From Deltaproteobacteria bacterium (GTDB lineage: Bacteria > Desulfobacterota > Desulfarculia > Adiutricales > Adiutricaceae): a stretch of 34,367 nucleotides of DNA. Under the pieces are notes generated by a model. That model saw only the letters and a list, made by a program, of their open reading frames with translations. It made no database searches and was not told the DNA's origin. The position numbers and the translations under genes were made by a program. Of this stretch, positions 1 through 9,163 are shown piece by piece (positions within the stretch are counted from its first letter, which is position 1; each line of letters begins with the position of its first letter). The stretch covers positions 1 to 34,367 of the forward strand of contig JAITJB010000120.1 of NCBI GenBank assembly GCA_031279155.1. Direction: 5' to 3'.

Positions 1-100
1 TAAATTGTCAATTTTCAATTGGGCAATTGGTTACCTGGTTACCTAGGTCAATTGGCGTTACTTGGTTACCTGGTTACCTAGTTAATTGGTCAATTGGTTT
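1..100. repeat. Short intergenic tandem repeat (TTGGTTACCTGGTTACCTAG, period about 35 bp) with CAATTGG spacers
   Basis: Exact 20-mer TTGGTTACCTGGTTACCTAG at 27-46 and again at 62-81, flanked by CAATTGG/TTAATTGG words. Confidence 0.75.
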
Positions 101-294
101 TGGTCTAGCAGGCCAAAACTTGGGATTGAAGGCCTAAACTCTATTTACTGGACTTTAACCCCACTAGGTATGTAAAATAGTCCAGTTTTATTTAGTGGCA
201 ACTGGCCCTGGTAAGATTGTTGGTTTATTTCTTGACCGCCTTTGGCCATAAGATTAGCCAACCCGCAAGATTTGAAGTATTTTGAGGTTTAAGT

Positions 295-909
295 TTGTCC
301 AAGCATCCACCGCAGATTATTGAGTTAATTGATCGCCTAGCCCGGCTCCCCGGACTAGGTCCCAAGAGCGCTACCAGGCTTGCTCTTTATTTTCTAAACC
401 GCGACATTGAAGAAGTTAGGAGCCTAGCTACGGCCTTGGTGGCCGTTAAGACCGAAATAGGCTTTTGCTCGGTCTGTCACAACTACACCCAACACGATCC
501 CTGTCCAATATGTTCGGATCCCAAGCGCGATAAGACAAAGATCTGCGTGGTCGAAACCCCAACCGACCTTTTGGCTATCGAGTCTAGCGGCTTGTACCAC
601 GGTTTGTATCACATCTTAGGCGGGGTTCTGAGCCCCTTAAATGGTATCGGGCCAGGGGATCTCAATATCTCGGATCTGTTAGCTAGGGTTAACGAGGCTT
701 CCTCGACTGAACTACCTATCGAGGAAATAGTTTTAGCTACCGGGAGCTCCCAGGAAGCTGAGTCTACTTGCGTCTACTTAAGCAAAAAAATTAAGGACCT
801 AAACGTCCCCGTAACCCGCCTAGCTCGAGGGCTGCCCTTGGGAGTGGATCTGGAATACGTAGACGGCGGCACCTTAAAACAGGCCTTGGAATTTCGGAGG
901 CAGGCTTGA
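295..909 (+). CDS. recR: Recombination mediator protein RecR
   Basis: 204 aa; N-terminal LIDRLARLPGLGPKSATRLALY (HhH), zinc finger CSVCHNYTQHDPCPIC, Toprim region VVETPTDLLAIE; TTG start, TGA stop. Confidence 0.95.
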   Translation: MSKHPPQIIELIDRLARLPGLGPKSATRLALYFLNRDIEEVRSLATALVAVKTEIGFCSVCHNYTQHDPCPICSDPKRDKTKICVVETPTDLLAIESSGLYHGLYHILGGVLSPLNGIGPGDLNISDLLARVNEASSTELPIEEIVLATGSSQEAESTCVYLSKKIKDLNVPVTRLARGLPLGVDLEYVDGGTLKQALEFRRQA

Positions 910-957
910 GATAGACCAGTAGAATTTTTTTTAACGTTTAACGCTACCGGCATAATG

Positions 958-996
958 GCTTAAAGCCTAACAGTTTAAAGCCTAACGGCTTTAAGC
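958..996. other. Inverted repeat / stem-loop in the recR-ilvB spacer
   Basis: GCTTAAAGCC (958-967) and GGCTTTAAGC (987-996) are perfect reverse complements; no T-tract follows. Confidence 0.5.
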
Positions 997-1019
997 TATA
1001 GCCAGATAAGGAGGGTCAG

Positions 1020-1046
1020 ATGATTATTCCAATTAAAGTAGGCTAG
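1020..1046 (+). other. Candidate leader mini-ORF MIIPIKVG (stop UAG) upstream of ilvB
   Basis: AAGGAGGG Shine-Dalgarno at 1007-1014, ATG ATT ATT CCA ATT AAA GTA GGC TAG; 3 Ile + 1 Val in 8 codons ahead of a branched-chain amino acid operon. Confidence 0.4.
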
Positions 1047-1083
1047 AACCCTTGGCATTATCCCGCCACCAATCGAGGCAGAA

Positions 1084-2820
1084 GTGAAAGAAAAGTCCAA
1101 AAGTAAAGTTGCTCGGACCAAAGAGGCCGGGCCAAAAGACACCCCCCGCAATGGGGCTCAAGTTATCACAGATTTTTTAAACTCCGTCGGTACAGAAGTT
1201 ATCTTCGGTTATCCCGGCGGGGCGGTTATCCCCCTCTACGACGCCCTCTATGATTCCGGTCTTCGCCATATCTTAACCCGGCATGAGCAGGGCGCCATCC
1301 ACGCTGCCGACGGCTACGCCCGCGCGTCAGGTAAGGTCGGGGTGGTCTTCGCCACCAGCGGTCCCGGGGCCACCAACTTGGTGACCGGCCTAGCCACAGC
1401 CCACATGGATAGCGTGCCCATCTTAGCCATCACCGGCCAGGTGCCCACCACCTCCTTAGGTAGCGATAGCTTCCAAGAGGCCGACATCTACGGCATATCC
1501 ATCCCCATCACCAAGTACAATTACCTGGTTAAAGATCCCAACCAATTGCCGACCATCTTAGCCGAAGCCCACTATCTGGCTAGAAGCGGTCGTCCTGGGC
1601 CGATATTGGTAGACGTCCCCAAAGACATTCAGACCACTTTAATCACGGCCAAGGCCGGGCCTCTGGACATTCCTGGCCAGAACAATCACTGCGGCTCCGA
1701 CCCCCATCAGTTGGAGGCTATGATCGAGGCTTTAACCTTAAGTCAGCGTCCGGTCATGTACTTGGGCGGCGGGGCGACCATCACCGGGGCAGGCCCGGAG
1801 ATCCTAACCCTAGCTGAGCGCTTGGATATGGCCGTGGTGACCACTCTTCAGGCTAAGGGCGTTTTTTCCGATCGCCATCCTCTGTCTTTGGGGCTGCCAG
1901 GCATGCACGGCAGTAAATACGCAAATCTGGCCATTAACGAAAGCGATCTCATTGTCGGCTTAGGCGTAAGATTTGACGACCGGGTGGTCGGAAACGTCCG
2001 GCGCTTCGCCCCCATGGCCCGCATCTTACACGTTGATATCGATCCCGCCGAGATAGGCAAAAGGCTTCCCGTAGATATCGCGGTTATCGGCGATTTAAAA
2101 GATGTCCTAACTAAAATCTTAGCTAAGATCAAAAAGAGCAGCCGGCCTCAATGGCGCCACCGCATTAACGAGCTCAGGCAGCTCTACCCCATGGAAATCC
2201 CCGTAGCCAACGGGACCCTCAAACCCCAGGGGGTCATCAGAGCCCTATCAGATCACCTAAAGGGCCAGGCCGTGGTCGTAACAGACGTAGGTCAGCACCA
2301 GATGTGGGCGGCTCAGTACTTTCAGTGCGAACAGCCGCGCCATTTTCTGTCCTCAGGCGGCCTAGGCACCATGGGTTATGGTTTACCGGCGGCCATCGGC
2401 GCCCAGTTAGCTAGACCCGATAGGACAGTAGTCTTAATCGTCGGAGACGGCGGCTTTCAGATGAACATCCAGGAGCTGGCTACCGTCATGGAAAACCAGC
2501 TGCCGATTAAAATCCTCCTCATCAATAACGGCTGCCTAGGCATGGTTAGACAGTGGCAGCAGTTTTTCTTTAACCGCAGGTATTCTTCGACCGTCTTTAA
2601 CTACAATCCCGATTTTGTAGCCCTAGCTAAGGTCTACGGCTTATGGGCCAAAAAGATCTCTAAACCTAACGAGGTCGACCGGGCTGTAAAAGATCTGATG
2701 AAGACTACGGGGCCGGCCCTACTTGAGGTTGAAGTGGCCTTAGAGGAAAACGTCTTACCAATGATCCCCGCCGGACAAGGTCAGACGGATTTCTTTGAGG
2801 GTGAGGAGGGCGCTCAATGA
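1084..2820 (+). CDS. ilvB: Acetolactate synthase large subunit
   Basis: 578 aa ThDP enzyme; GYPGGAVIPLYDAL, RHEQGAIHAADGYARASG, C-terminal GDGGFQMNIQELATVMEN; GTG start; stop overlaps ilvN start. Confidence 0.96.
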   Translation: MKEKSKSKVARTKEAGPKDTPRNGAQVITDFLNSVGTEVIFGYPGGAVIPLYDALYDSGLRHILTRHEQGAIHAADGYARASGKVGVVFATSGPGATNLVTGLATAHMDSVPILAITGQVPTTSLGSDSFQEADIYGISIPITKYNYLVKDPNQLPTILAEAHYLARSGRPGPILVDVPKDIQTTLITAKAGPLDIPGQNNHCGSDPHQLEAMIEALTLSQRPVMYLGGGATITGAGPEILTLAERLDMAVVTTLQAKGVFSDRHPLSLGLPGMHGSKYANLAINESDLIVGLGVRFDDRVVGNVRRFAPMARILHVDIDPAEIGKRLPVDIAVIGDLKDVLTKILAKIKKSSRPQWRHRINELRQLYPMEIPVANGTLKPQGVIRALSDHLKGQAVVVTDVGQHQMWAAQYFQCEQPRHFLSSGGLGTMGYGLPAAIGAQLARPDRTVVLIVGDGGFQMNIQELATVMENQLPIKILLINNGCLGMVRQWQQFFFNRRYSSTVFNYNPDFVALAKVYGLWAKKISKPNEVDRAVKDLMKTTGPALLEVEVALEENVLPMIPAGQGQTDFFEGEEGAQ

Positions 2821-3323
2821 AAAAGATACTCTCCATCTTAGTGCGCAATCGCCCGGGCGTTTTGTCTCATGTAGCCGGACTCGTCACTCGCCGCGGCTAT
2901 AACGTGGAATCCATCGCCGCCGGCCCTACGGAAAATAGGGCTATCACCCGCATCACCTTGGTGGTGGCTGGCGATGAGCCCATCTTAGAGCAGGTGGCCA
3001 AACAGGTCGGTAAACTGGTAGACGTCATCTCCCTTGAGGATTTGCCTTTAGAAGAAGCTATGACCGGGGAACTGGCCATCATCACCGTCAACGCCGACAG
3101 GGCTCGGCGGGCGGAGATGCTAAACCTCATTAACCTTTTGGGCTTAACTCTGACCGACATCCGCGATGACAGCTTAAGCGTCATGGCCGCCGGGACAGCC
3201 AAATCGGTTCAAATGGCCATCTCTGGCCTGATGCCCTTTGGCATCAGGGCCATGGCTAGGACCGGTCTTGTGGCTTTATCGAGGCCTTTGGATCCTAAGT
3301 CGGCCAATGAGGAGGACGAATAA
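2817..3323 (+). CDS. ilvN: Acetolactate synthase small (regulatory) subunit
   Basis: 168 aa ACT-domain protein; ILVRNRPGVLSHVAGLVTRRGYNVESIAAGPTE; ATGA overlap with ilvB. Confidence 0.95.
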   Translation: MKKILSILVRNRPGVLSHVAGLVTRRGYNVESIAAGPTENRAITRITLVVAGDEPILEQVAKQVGKLVDVISLEDLPLEEAMTGELAIITVNADRARRAEMLNLINLLGLTLTDIRDDSLSVMAAGTAKSVQMAISGLMPFGIRAMARTGLVALSRPLDPKSANEEDE

Positions 3324-3935
3324 GTGTCCGATAACCCACTAAGCCCGCCGGGGCCTCCCCGGCGGGCCGAAGTCTCCCGTAAGACTAAGGAGACAGATCT
3401 ATCGGTAAAGATAGATCTCGATGGCGGGGCGATAGAACTTAGCTTAAACGCCCCGGGTTTTTTTCTCCACATGCTAAACACCTTAGCTGTCTACGCCGGG
3501 TGGGGGCTGACTCTTACCGGCACGGGCGATACTAACGTTGACGATCATCACACCGTAGAAGACGTAGGCTTAGTTTTGGGAGAGGCTTTAGCCATCTGTT
3601 TAGGCGATTTTTCTGGCCACGCCCGCTTTGGATCTGCTTTGGTCCCCATGGATGAAGCCTTAGGGGAAGCGGCTTTGGACGCGGGCCGCAGGCCATACTT
3701 AAATTTAGAAGTCAACTGGCCTCAGCCCATAAGCGGGCAATTTGAGATGTGTTTGGTCCAAGAGTTTTTCCAAGCTCTCGTCCAAAAGGCCGGCTGGACT
3801 CTGCACTTAACAGGCCGGCATGGCGCCAATAGCCATCACTTATGTGAGGCCATATTTAAGGCTACGGGATTAGCGGCAAAAGCCGCTCTGGCCAAAAAAC
3901 CCGGTCAAGTTTTTTCAACTAAGGGAATGCTTTAG
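3324..3935 (+). CDS. hisB: Imidazoleglycerol-phosphate dehydratase
   Basis: VDDHHTVEDVGLVLGEAL, FGSALVPMDEAL, GANSHHLCEAIFKATGLAAKAAL motifs; TAG stop overlapping the hisA GTG start. Confidence 0.92.
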   Translation: MSDNPLSPPGPPRRAEVSRKTKETDLSVKIDLDGGAIELSLNAPGFFLHMLNTLAVYAGWGLTLTGTGDTNVDDHHTVEDVGLVLGEALAICLGDFSGHARFGSALVPMDEALGEAALDAGRRPYLNLEVNWPQPISGQFEMCLVQEFFQALVQKAGWTLHLTGRHGANSHHLCEAIFKATGLAAKAALAKKPGQVFSTKGML

Positions 3936-4669
3936 TGCTCTTAATTCCGGCTATCGATCTTAAAGACGGCTTGTGCGTCCGCCTGTTTAAGGGCCGCTTC
4001 AACGAGCAGACCGTCTACGGCTCTGACCCGGCGGCCATGGCTATTAGGTGGGCGGAGAGCGGGGCCAGCTTTATCCATTTAGTCGATCTTGACGGCTCGG
4101 TCGGCCAGAACCAGGCTAATTTTGCGGCCATTAAATCTATTCGGAAGAGCGTAGACGTTAAGTTAGAATTAGGCGGCGGCCTTAAAACCATGGAGAGCTT
4201 GGAGAGGTGGTTTGACGCCGGTCTCGATCGCCTGGTCTTGGGTACAGCTGTCTGCCGAGATCCCAAAATGGTTGAAAGGGCCGCAGCCCGCTGGCCCGGC
4301 AAAATCTACGCCGCCTTGGACGCTATTGGCCGTAAGGTTAAGGTTAGGGGCTGGCTGGAAGACGGCGGGGTCGATCTGTTGGAAGCGGCGGCTAATCTTT
4401 CCCAAATGGGGATTTCTCTGATAATCTATACTGACGTGGACCGCGACGGCACCCAGAGCGGTCCCAACTTGGAGATGGCCGAGCAGGTAGCTAGAGTATC
4501 AAAACTCCCGACGGTCATATCCGGCGGTATTTCTGGCCCCCAAGATCTGCAAAAGGTGCGCCTTAAAGCTGAGCAAGACCCCTCTCTCTTCTATGGGGTC
4601 ATCTCCGGTAAAGCCCTCTACGAGGGGACGCTCGATTTTAAAGAAGGGCAAGATATCTTGTCGGCTTAA
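3935..4669 (+). CDS. hisA: Phosphoribosylformimino-5-aminoimidazole carboxamide ribotide isomerase
   Basis: LLIPAIDLKDGLCVRLFKGRF N-terminus, HLVDLDGS, YTDVDRDGTQSGPN; TIM-barrel HisA. Confidence 0.95.
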   Translation: MLLIPAIDLKDGLCVRLFKGRFNEQTVYGSDPAAMAIRWAESGASFIHLVDLDGSVGQNQANFAAIKSIRKSVDVKLELGGGLKTMESLERWFDAGLDRLVLGTAVCRDPKMVERAAARWPGKIYAALDAIGRKVKVRGWLEDGGVDLLEAAANLSQMGISLIIYTDVDRDGTQSGPNLEMAEQVARVSKLPTVISGGISGPQDLQKVRLKAEQDPSLFYGVISGKALYEGTLDFKEGQDILSA

Positions 4670-4698
4670 ACTTAACTAGGAGCCTATTTGGAAGATTG

Positions 4699-7062
4699 AT
4701 GGAACAATCGACCCTGGAAATGTTAGAGTTTGAGGGGGTCTTAAGGTGGTTAGCCGAGGAGACTCACTCAAACCCTGGCGCCGATTTAGCTATGAGCCTT
4801 AGGCCCAACTTAGACGCCGAAGGCGTTAAAGAATCCTGGGCCAAAATTAATGAAGCTAGAGACCTTTTGGCGACCTTAGAGAGCCCGGATCTGCGCGATC
4901 ATGTCGATCTAACTACTCTCTTATCAAAGGCTGCGCCTGAATCGGCCCGCTTAGATCCCGACGAACTGCGCGTTTTTGGCTTAGAGGCTCAGACCTCAAC
5001 CATGGTTTTGGCCTGGTTTAGAGGGGTCAAGTCAGATTTACCGTTATTGCAAGCAATTGTAGGCGATCTTTTTGATTTTTCCGAATTGACCGGAGTCTTA
5101 GCTAGGACCTTTGGCCCTGACGGGGAAATTTTAGATAGCGCCAGCCCTAGGCTAGCTCAGCTGCGCTTGGAACTGACCAATGCCCGCTCGGCTTTGACCT
5201 TAAAGCTAGGCGATCTAATGCGATCTGAAGAATATAAGCCTGTCTTGATGGATGAACTTATTACCACCCGAAACGATCGCTTTGTCGTGCCCGTTAGGGC
5301 CTCAGCTGCTGGTCGGCGCCGGGGTATGGTCCACGATTGGTCAAAGAGCGGGCAGACGGCCTATTTAGAGCCCTTAGAGACGGTTGAGGACAATAACCGT
5401 TTAGCTAAGATTAAGCTTGAAGAGCGCCGGGAGATCGAAAGAATTTTACTTAAAATTTCCCAAATGTGCCGAGAACTCGCCCCGTTCTTTGTTAAAGCCG
5501 GACGCGCCTTAACTATTATTGACGTCATCATGGCTCAGGCCCGGCTGGCCATAATTTGGCGCTTTAGTTTTGTCGAGCATATTATTGGCGCAGGTCTAAA
5601 ATTTGTTCAGGCCCGTCATCCTCTCTTAGAGCGGCGCTTAAAAGCTACTGGCCGCTCGATGGTTCCCCTAGATTTAGTAGTTACTCCCAAGAGCCCGGTT
5701 ACGATTGTCTCAGGAACTAACACTGGCGGAAAGACAGTTGCCTTAAAGACCCTAGGCCTCATTACGGTCATGGCCTTGGCCGGACTACCTTTACCTGTGG
5801 CTGACGGCAGTCATATGGATTTTCCGATAGACGTCATTGCCGTTATGGGCGATCGCCAGGATATGGATAGCGATCTCTCAACCTTTTCCGGTCACGTCAA
5901 AGCCTTAGGAAGCGTTCTTGACATAGCTAAAGAAGGGGTATTGGTGATTATCGATGAGCTGGGCTCAGGCACTGACCCGGCCGAAGGGGCGGCCTTGGGC
6001 TTGGCCGTTTTGGAGCGCTTAGTTATAAGCCGGGCGCAGGTATTTGCCGCCACTCACTTTCATCTGATAAAGAGCTGGGCCGCCGTAACCGATGGCGTGG
6101 TCAGCGTTTCAGTTAATACCTCCCCAACTGGTCAGCCGGTCTTCGGCTTAAGCTACGGGGCGCCCGGGTTTTCCGGCGGCCTTATGATGGCTAGAAGGCT
6201 AGGCATAGCCCCAGAAATTATCGATAGGGCTGAAAGCTTTTTAGATGATGGTCACAAGCGGGCCATTGAGATCCTAAGCCGCCTAGATGAAGAGCGCGGG
6301 GCTTTGGCTGCCGAGCGCGAGGCTATGGCCCTAACCCGTCAAAAGGCCCAAGAGAGCGAAGAAGAAAGAAGAGAAATTTTTAGGCGGGAGCGGGAGGCCA
6401 TAAATAGGGAAGCTAGAGAGCAGGCGGCCTTAATAAAAAGCCAATTGGCCAGAAACCGCCGGGAGTTTGAGGCCCTCAAAGAAGAGCTAAAGGCGGCTGT
6501 TAAGGCCGGTAGAGATAGCGATATCGTCCGCTTAAATCTAAAGCGATCGGATCAAGAAAAAGAGCTGGAAACCGTAAAGCCTAAGATTTTGGACCAGAGA
6601 GCAGGCAGGCCCGCTAAAGTTATCAGCGAGGGGGCTCAGGTCTTTGTCGAGAGCCTAGGCCATAACGGGATCATTAAGCACATAAACCCGGAAAAAGACG
6701 AGTACACGGTAGAGACCTGCGGCTTAACGGTTAAGGTCCGGCGTAAAGATCTATCTGAGCCCTCAGCTAGCGACAAGCGGCGTTCGGTGGTTAACGTATC
6801 CTTAGGCCCTGATGAGCCGGCCCTCTCGCTAAACCTCTTAGGCCGGACCGTTGATGAGGCCGAAGACATAATCGATCGGGAGATAGACCGGGCCATCGTG
6901 GTTGGCCGCGATAGGCTGACCATCATCCATGGGCTAGGAACAGGGCGGCTCAAACAGGGTATTATCAGTCACCTCAGAAGACACCCGCGAGTGCGGGCCT
7001 TCTCAAGTCCCTTCAACGTCCCAGGGGGTTCGGGGATTACCGAAGTTGAGCTGAGTTCTTAA
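4699..7062 (+). CDS. mutS2: Endonuclease MutS2
   Basis: VSGTNTGGKTVALKTLGL Walker A, DELGSGTDPAEGAALGLA, coiled-coil region, C-terminal Smr domain ending HGLGTGRLKQGIISHLRRHPRVRAFSS; ORF start could be TTG 4696 or ATG 4699. Confidence 0.95.
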   Translation: MEQSTLEMLEFEGVLRWLAEETHSNPGADLAMSLRPNLDAEGVKESWAKINEARDLLATLESPDLRDHVDLTTLLSKAAPESARLDPDELRVFGLEAQTSTMVLAWFRGVKSDLPLLQAIVGDLFDFSELTGVLARTFGPDGEILDSASPRLAQLRLELTNARSALTLKLGDLMRSEEYKPVLMDELITTRNDRFVVPVRASAAGRRRGMVHDWSKSGQTAYLEPLETVEDNNRLAKIKLEERREIERILLKISQMCRELAPFFVKAGRALTIIDVIMAQARLAIIWRFSFVEHIIGAGLKFVQARHPLLERRLKATGRSMVPLDLVVTPKSPVTIVSGTNTGGKTVALKTLGLITVMALAGLPLPVADGSHMDFPIDVIAVMGDRQDMDSDLSTFSGHVKALGSVLDIAKEGVLVIIDELGSGTDPAEGAALGLAVLERLVISRAQVFAATHFHLIKSWAAVTDGVVSVSVNTSPTGQPVFGLSYGAPGFSGGLMMARRLGIAPEIIDRAESFLDDGHKRAIEILSRLDEERGALAAEREAMALTRQKAQESEEERREIFRREREAINREAREQAALIKSQLARNRREFEALKEELKAAVKAGRDSDIVRLNLKRSDQEKELETVKPKILDQRAGRPAKVISEGAQVFVESLGHNGIIKHINPEKDEYTVETCGLTVKVRRKDLSEPSASDKRRSVVNVSLGPDEPALSLNLLGRTVDEAEDIIDREIDRAIVVGRDRLTIIHGLGTGRLKQGIISHLRRHPRVRAFSSPFNVPGGSGITEVELSS

Positions 7063-7070
7063 GAAATTGG

Positions 7071-7230
7071 GAGAAAGCGCAAGAAAGCGCAAGAAAGCGC
7101 AAGAAAGCGTTGGAAAGCGAAAGCCAGCCAAAGCCAGCGCGAGAAAGCGTTGGAAAGAGAAAGCCAGCCAAGGCCAGCGCAAGAGAGCGTAGGAAAGCTA
7201 TAGACAGCGTAAGCCAGCGGAAGAAAGAGA
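7071..7230. repeat. Decameric minisatellite, about 16 units of consensus AAGAAAGCGC in strict 10-bp phase
   Basis: Successive 10-mers gagaaagcgc aagaaagcgc aagaaagcgc aagaaagcgt tggaaagcga aagccagcca ... ; 40-bp higher-order repeat at 7101-7140 and 7141-7180. Confidence 0.85.
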
Positions 7231-7234
7231 AGGC

Positions 7235-7666
7235 TCAGGACTCTTTAAAAACGTCCATAATGGGGTTTAATTGGTCGAGGTGTTTTTCAATCAAGGCCTT
7301 TTCCTGATCGTCAGGCAAGACGCCTAAGCCCAGTTCCCTGACAATGGCTTCGCGGCTAGAATTAGGAATAAAATTAAAAGTGATTTTAACCGTGATATAA
7401 TTTAGGCGAAGCATGTCGACGCCCCGGGTCCGGGAAAACATATTTATATCAGCTAGTTGACCGCCTATGGCTAAAATATGGGTAAATAAATCGACAAATA
7501 ATGTTATATCTTGCTCTGAGAGCCGGGGCTGGCTGGCCATGATCTCCGGGGTGAGCATGTCTTGGCCAGGCTGACCATTTAAAAATTGGGCCTTGGCCGG
7601 CGAAGCTAAAAACAAAAAAGCCGTAAGCGTCACTATTAATATCAAGACCCTGGGGATTTTGAACAT
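7235..7666 (-). CDS. Small secreted/periplasmic protein of unknown function (paralogue-like to 15826..16206)
   Basis: Signal peptide MFKIPRVLILIVTLTAFLFLASPAKAQ, GAGGAAAAG SD before ATG at 7666; LSEQDITLFV and DDQEKALIEKH motifs. Confidence 0.7.
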   Translation of the reverse strand: MFKIPRVLILIVTLTAFLFLASPAKAQFLNGQPGQDMLTPEIMASQPRLSEQDITLFVDLFTHILAIGGQLADINMFSRTRGVDMLRLNYITVKITFNFIPNSSREAIVRELGLGVLPDDQEKALIEKHLDQLNPIMDVFKES

Positions 7667-7998
7667 CTTTTCCTCAAAAATTAGCTCTATTGCCTGAGCC
7701 AATCTAGCTGGCATTAGGCGTATTTTGTAATTTAGGCTAAAAGAGCGATTGTTAGGCCAGGCTGATTTTAGGCTAAGTGGCCCGAAATCTAGCGACCATA
7801 TTAAGATACTCTGGCCAGGCCCTGTAAGTCAAGTTCCCTTAAAGCTGTAAGATAAGCTCTTTGGCAGCCATAAGTTGAGCTCACTGAAAGCCGTAAGGCA
7901 AGCTCTTTGTCTTACCAGGTTAAGCTGTCCGGGGCTAAGCTTGGCCCGGACTTTCCCGGGTTTAGCTTTTCCCGGTCTTTCTCAGGCTAAGCTCAAGA

Positions 7999-8214
7999 TC
8001 ACTCTTCGCTTGGGAATAAGATGTTAAAGCCAAAGACAATACATATTAATATTCCGACTGTTTTATAGAAAAGTGAAACTGGAATATCGTTAGTTGAAGT
8101 TATAAATTTGAATATTCCAAATCCCCAGATATCTGTCCATATTAAGATAGATATAACCAGGAAGGTAATTATTATTGCCGATACTGTAATGATAGCATGC
8201 CGTATTAATCGCAT
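7999..8214 (-). CDS. Small hydrophobic membrane protein, unknown function
   Basis: 71 aa with two strongly hydrophobic stretches (IITVSAIIITFLVISILIW and VGILICIVFGFNILF); no homology recognised. Confidence 0.4.
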   Translation of the reverse strand: MRLIRHAIITVSAIIITFLVISILIWTDIWGFGIFKFITSTNDIPVSLFYKTVGILICIVFGFNILFPSEE

Positions 8215-8680
8215 ATTTACTCGATCTATAATGTTATGATGAAAAGGAACTGGAAAAAATGTAGAAGGCTTGACAGGAAAAATGTAATGATTATTATACT
8301 TGTGGGTTTAAAAAAGTCAAGACAGCCGATAGCGGGCTCTTAGAGTGAGCAACCAGGTTTGGTAATTTAGTATAATATTGTATAAATATAAGCTGTTAGT
8401 ATTACTTAAAATAGCGTTTTGGGCTATTAGTTTTAATCGCCCAGACTAGTCTTGGCTTTAATAAGCCCGTGCTTAGGCCCTGTGAGGTCTAAGGTGAGCT
8501 GACTGAAACTAGAATAGTGAGTTGGAGTTTTGGCACTTTTGGACTGGAAAACCTAAAATTGTAACTTGACCAATTAGTATTGGTGGATTAAAATGAATAA
8601 GATTAGAGCCGCCTTTTTGGGGCGACCGCTAACATTATCCCGCAAATGTTGAAGTTGGACAGTCCCGACAAGGAGGAACA

Positions 8681-8902
8681 TTGACCCGCGAAGATTTGAT
8701 AAAGCTTGAAGGCTACGTGACCAAGACTTTGGGCGATGGCCACATGGAAGTCGAAACCAACGAGGGAGTCAAGATCCGGGCTATGCTGTCCGGTCGACTT
8801 AAGCGGTTTAAAATCCGCGTCTTGATGGGTGACCGGGTGGAAGTGGCTGTTTCTCCTTATGATCCTACCCACGGACTTATTACCTACCGCTTGAAAAGTT
8901 AG
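8681..8902 (+). CDS. infA: Translation initiation factor IF-1
   Basis: 73 aa S1-like protein LEGYVTKTLGDGHMEVETNEGVKIRAMLSGRLKRFKIRVLMGDRVEVAVSPYDPTHGLITYRLK; TTG start after AAGGAGGAAC; TAG stop. Confidence 0.93.
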   Translation: MTREDLIKLEGYVTKTLGDGHMEVETNEGVKIRAMLSGRLKRFKIRVLMGDRVEVAVSPYDPTHGLITYRLKS

Positions 8903-8972
8903 CTTTTGTCTCACCCCCCGGAGCGCTCCCGGTCAGTCCGGTATGGGGCGGCGAGAGTTCGCCGTCCTTCCG

Positions 8973-8996
8973 AATCGAACCGGGGTCGATTTTTTT
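8973..8996 (+). terminator. Possible Rho-independent terminator after infA
   Basis: AATCGA-ACCGGGG-TCGATT followed by TTTTT. Confidence 0.45.
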
Positions 8997-9163
8997 ACGC
9001 CCCGCCTTAGCCGGTGGATACCGTAATGTCGGTCTTTTTGAGACTTATTTGAAAGTCTCTTAAAGCTACGCCGGGCTAGTTTGCTGGTCAAATATTCCCA
9101 TATAGGCTTTGGGAAGGCGGATGCAGGCCGGGCGTATTGGTTATTGAAACTTGGGAGCTAAAA

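Noticed and set aside
147-186. ACTGGACT/AGTCCAGT inverted repeat as a terminator
   Set aside because: 8-bp stem with a 24-nt loop and only a short T run; too weak to call.
7071-7230. Possible CRISPR array
   Set aside because: 10-bp units without unique spacers and no cas genes; a minisatellite, not CRISPR. The same holds for 21650-21772 and 26145-26256.
7110-7307. 65-aa + strand ORF through the decamer repeat
   Set aside because: Low-complexity translation of the minisatellite overlapping the convergent secreted-protein gene.
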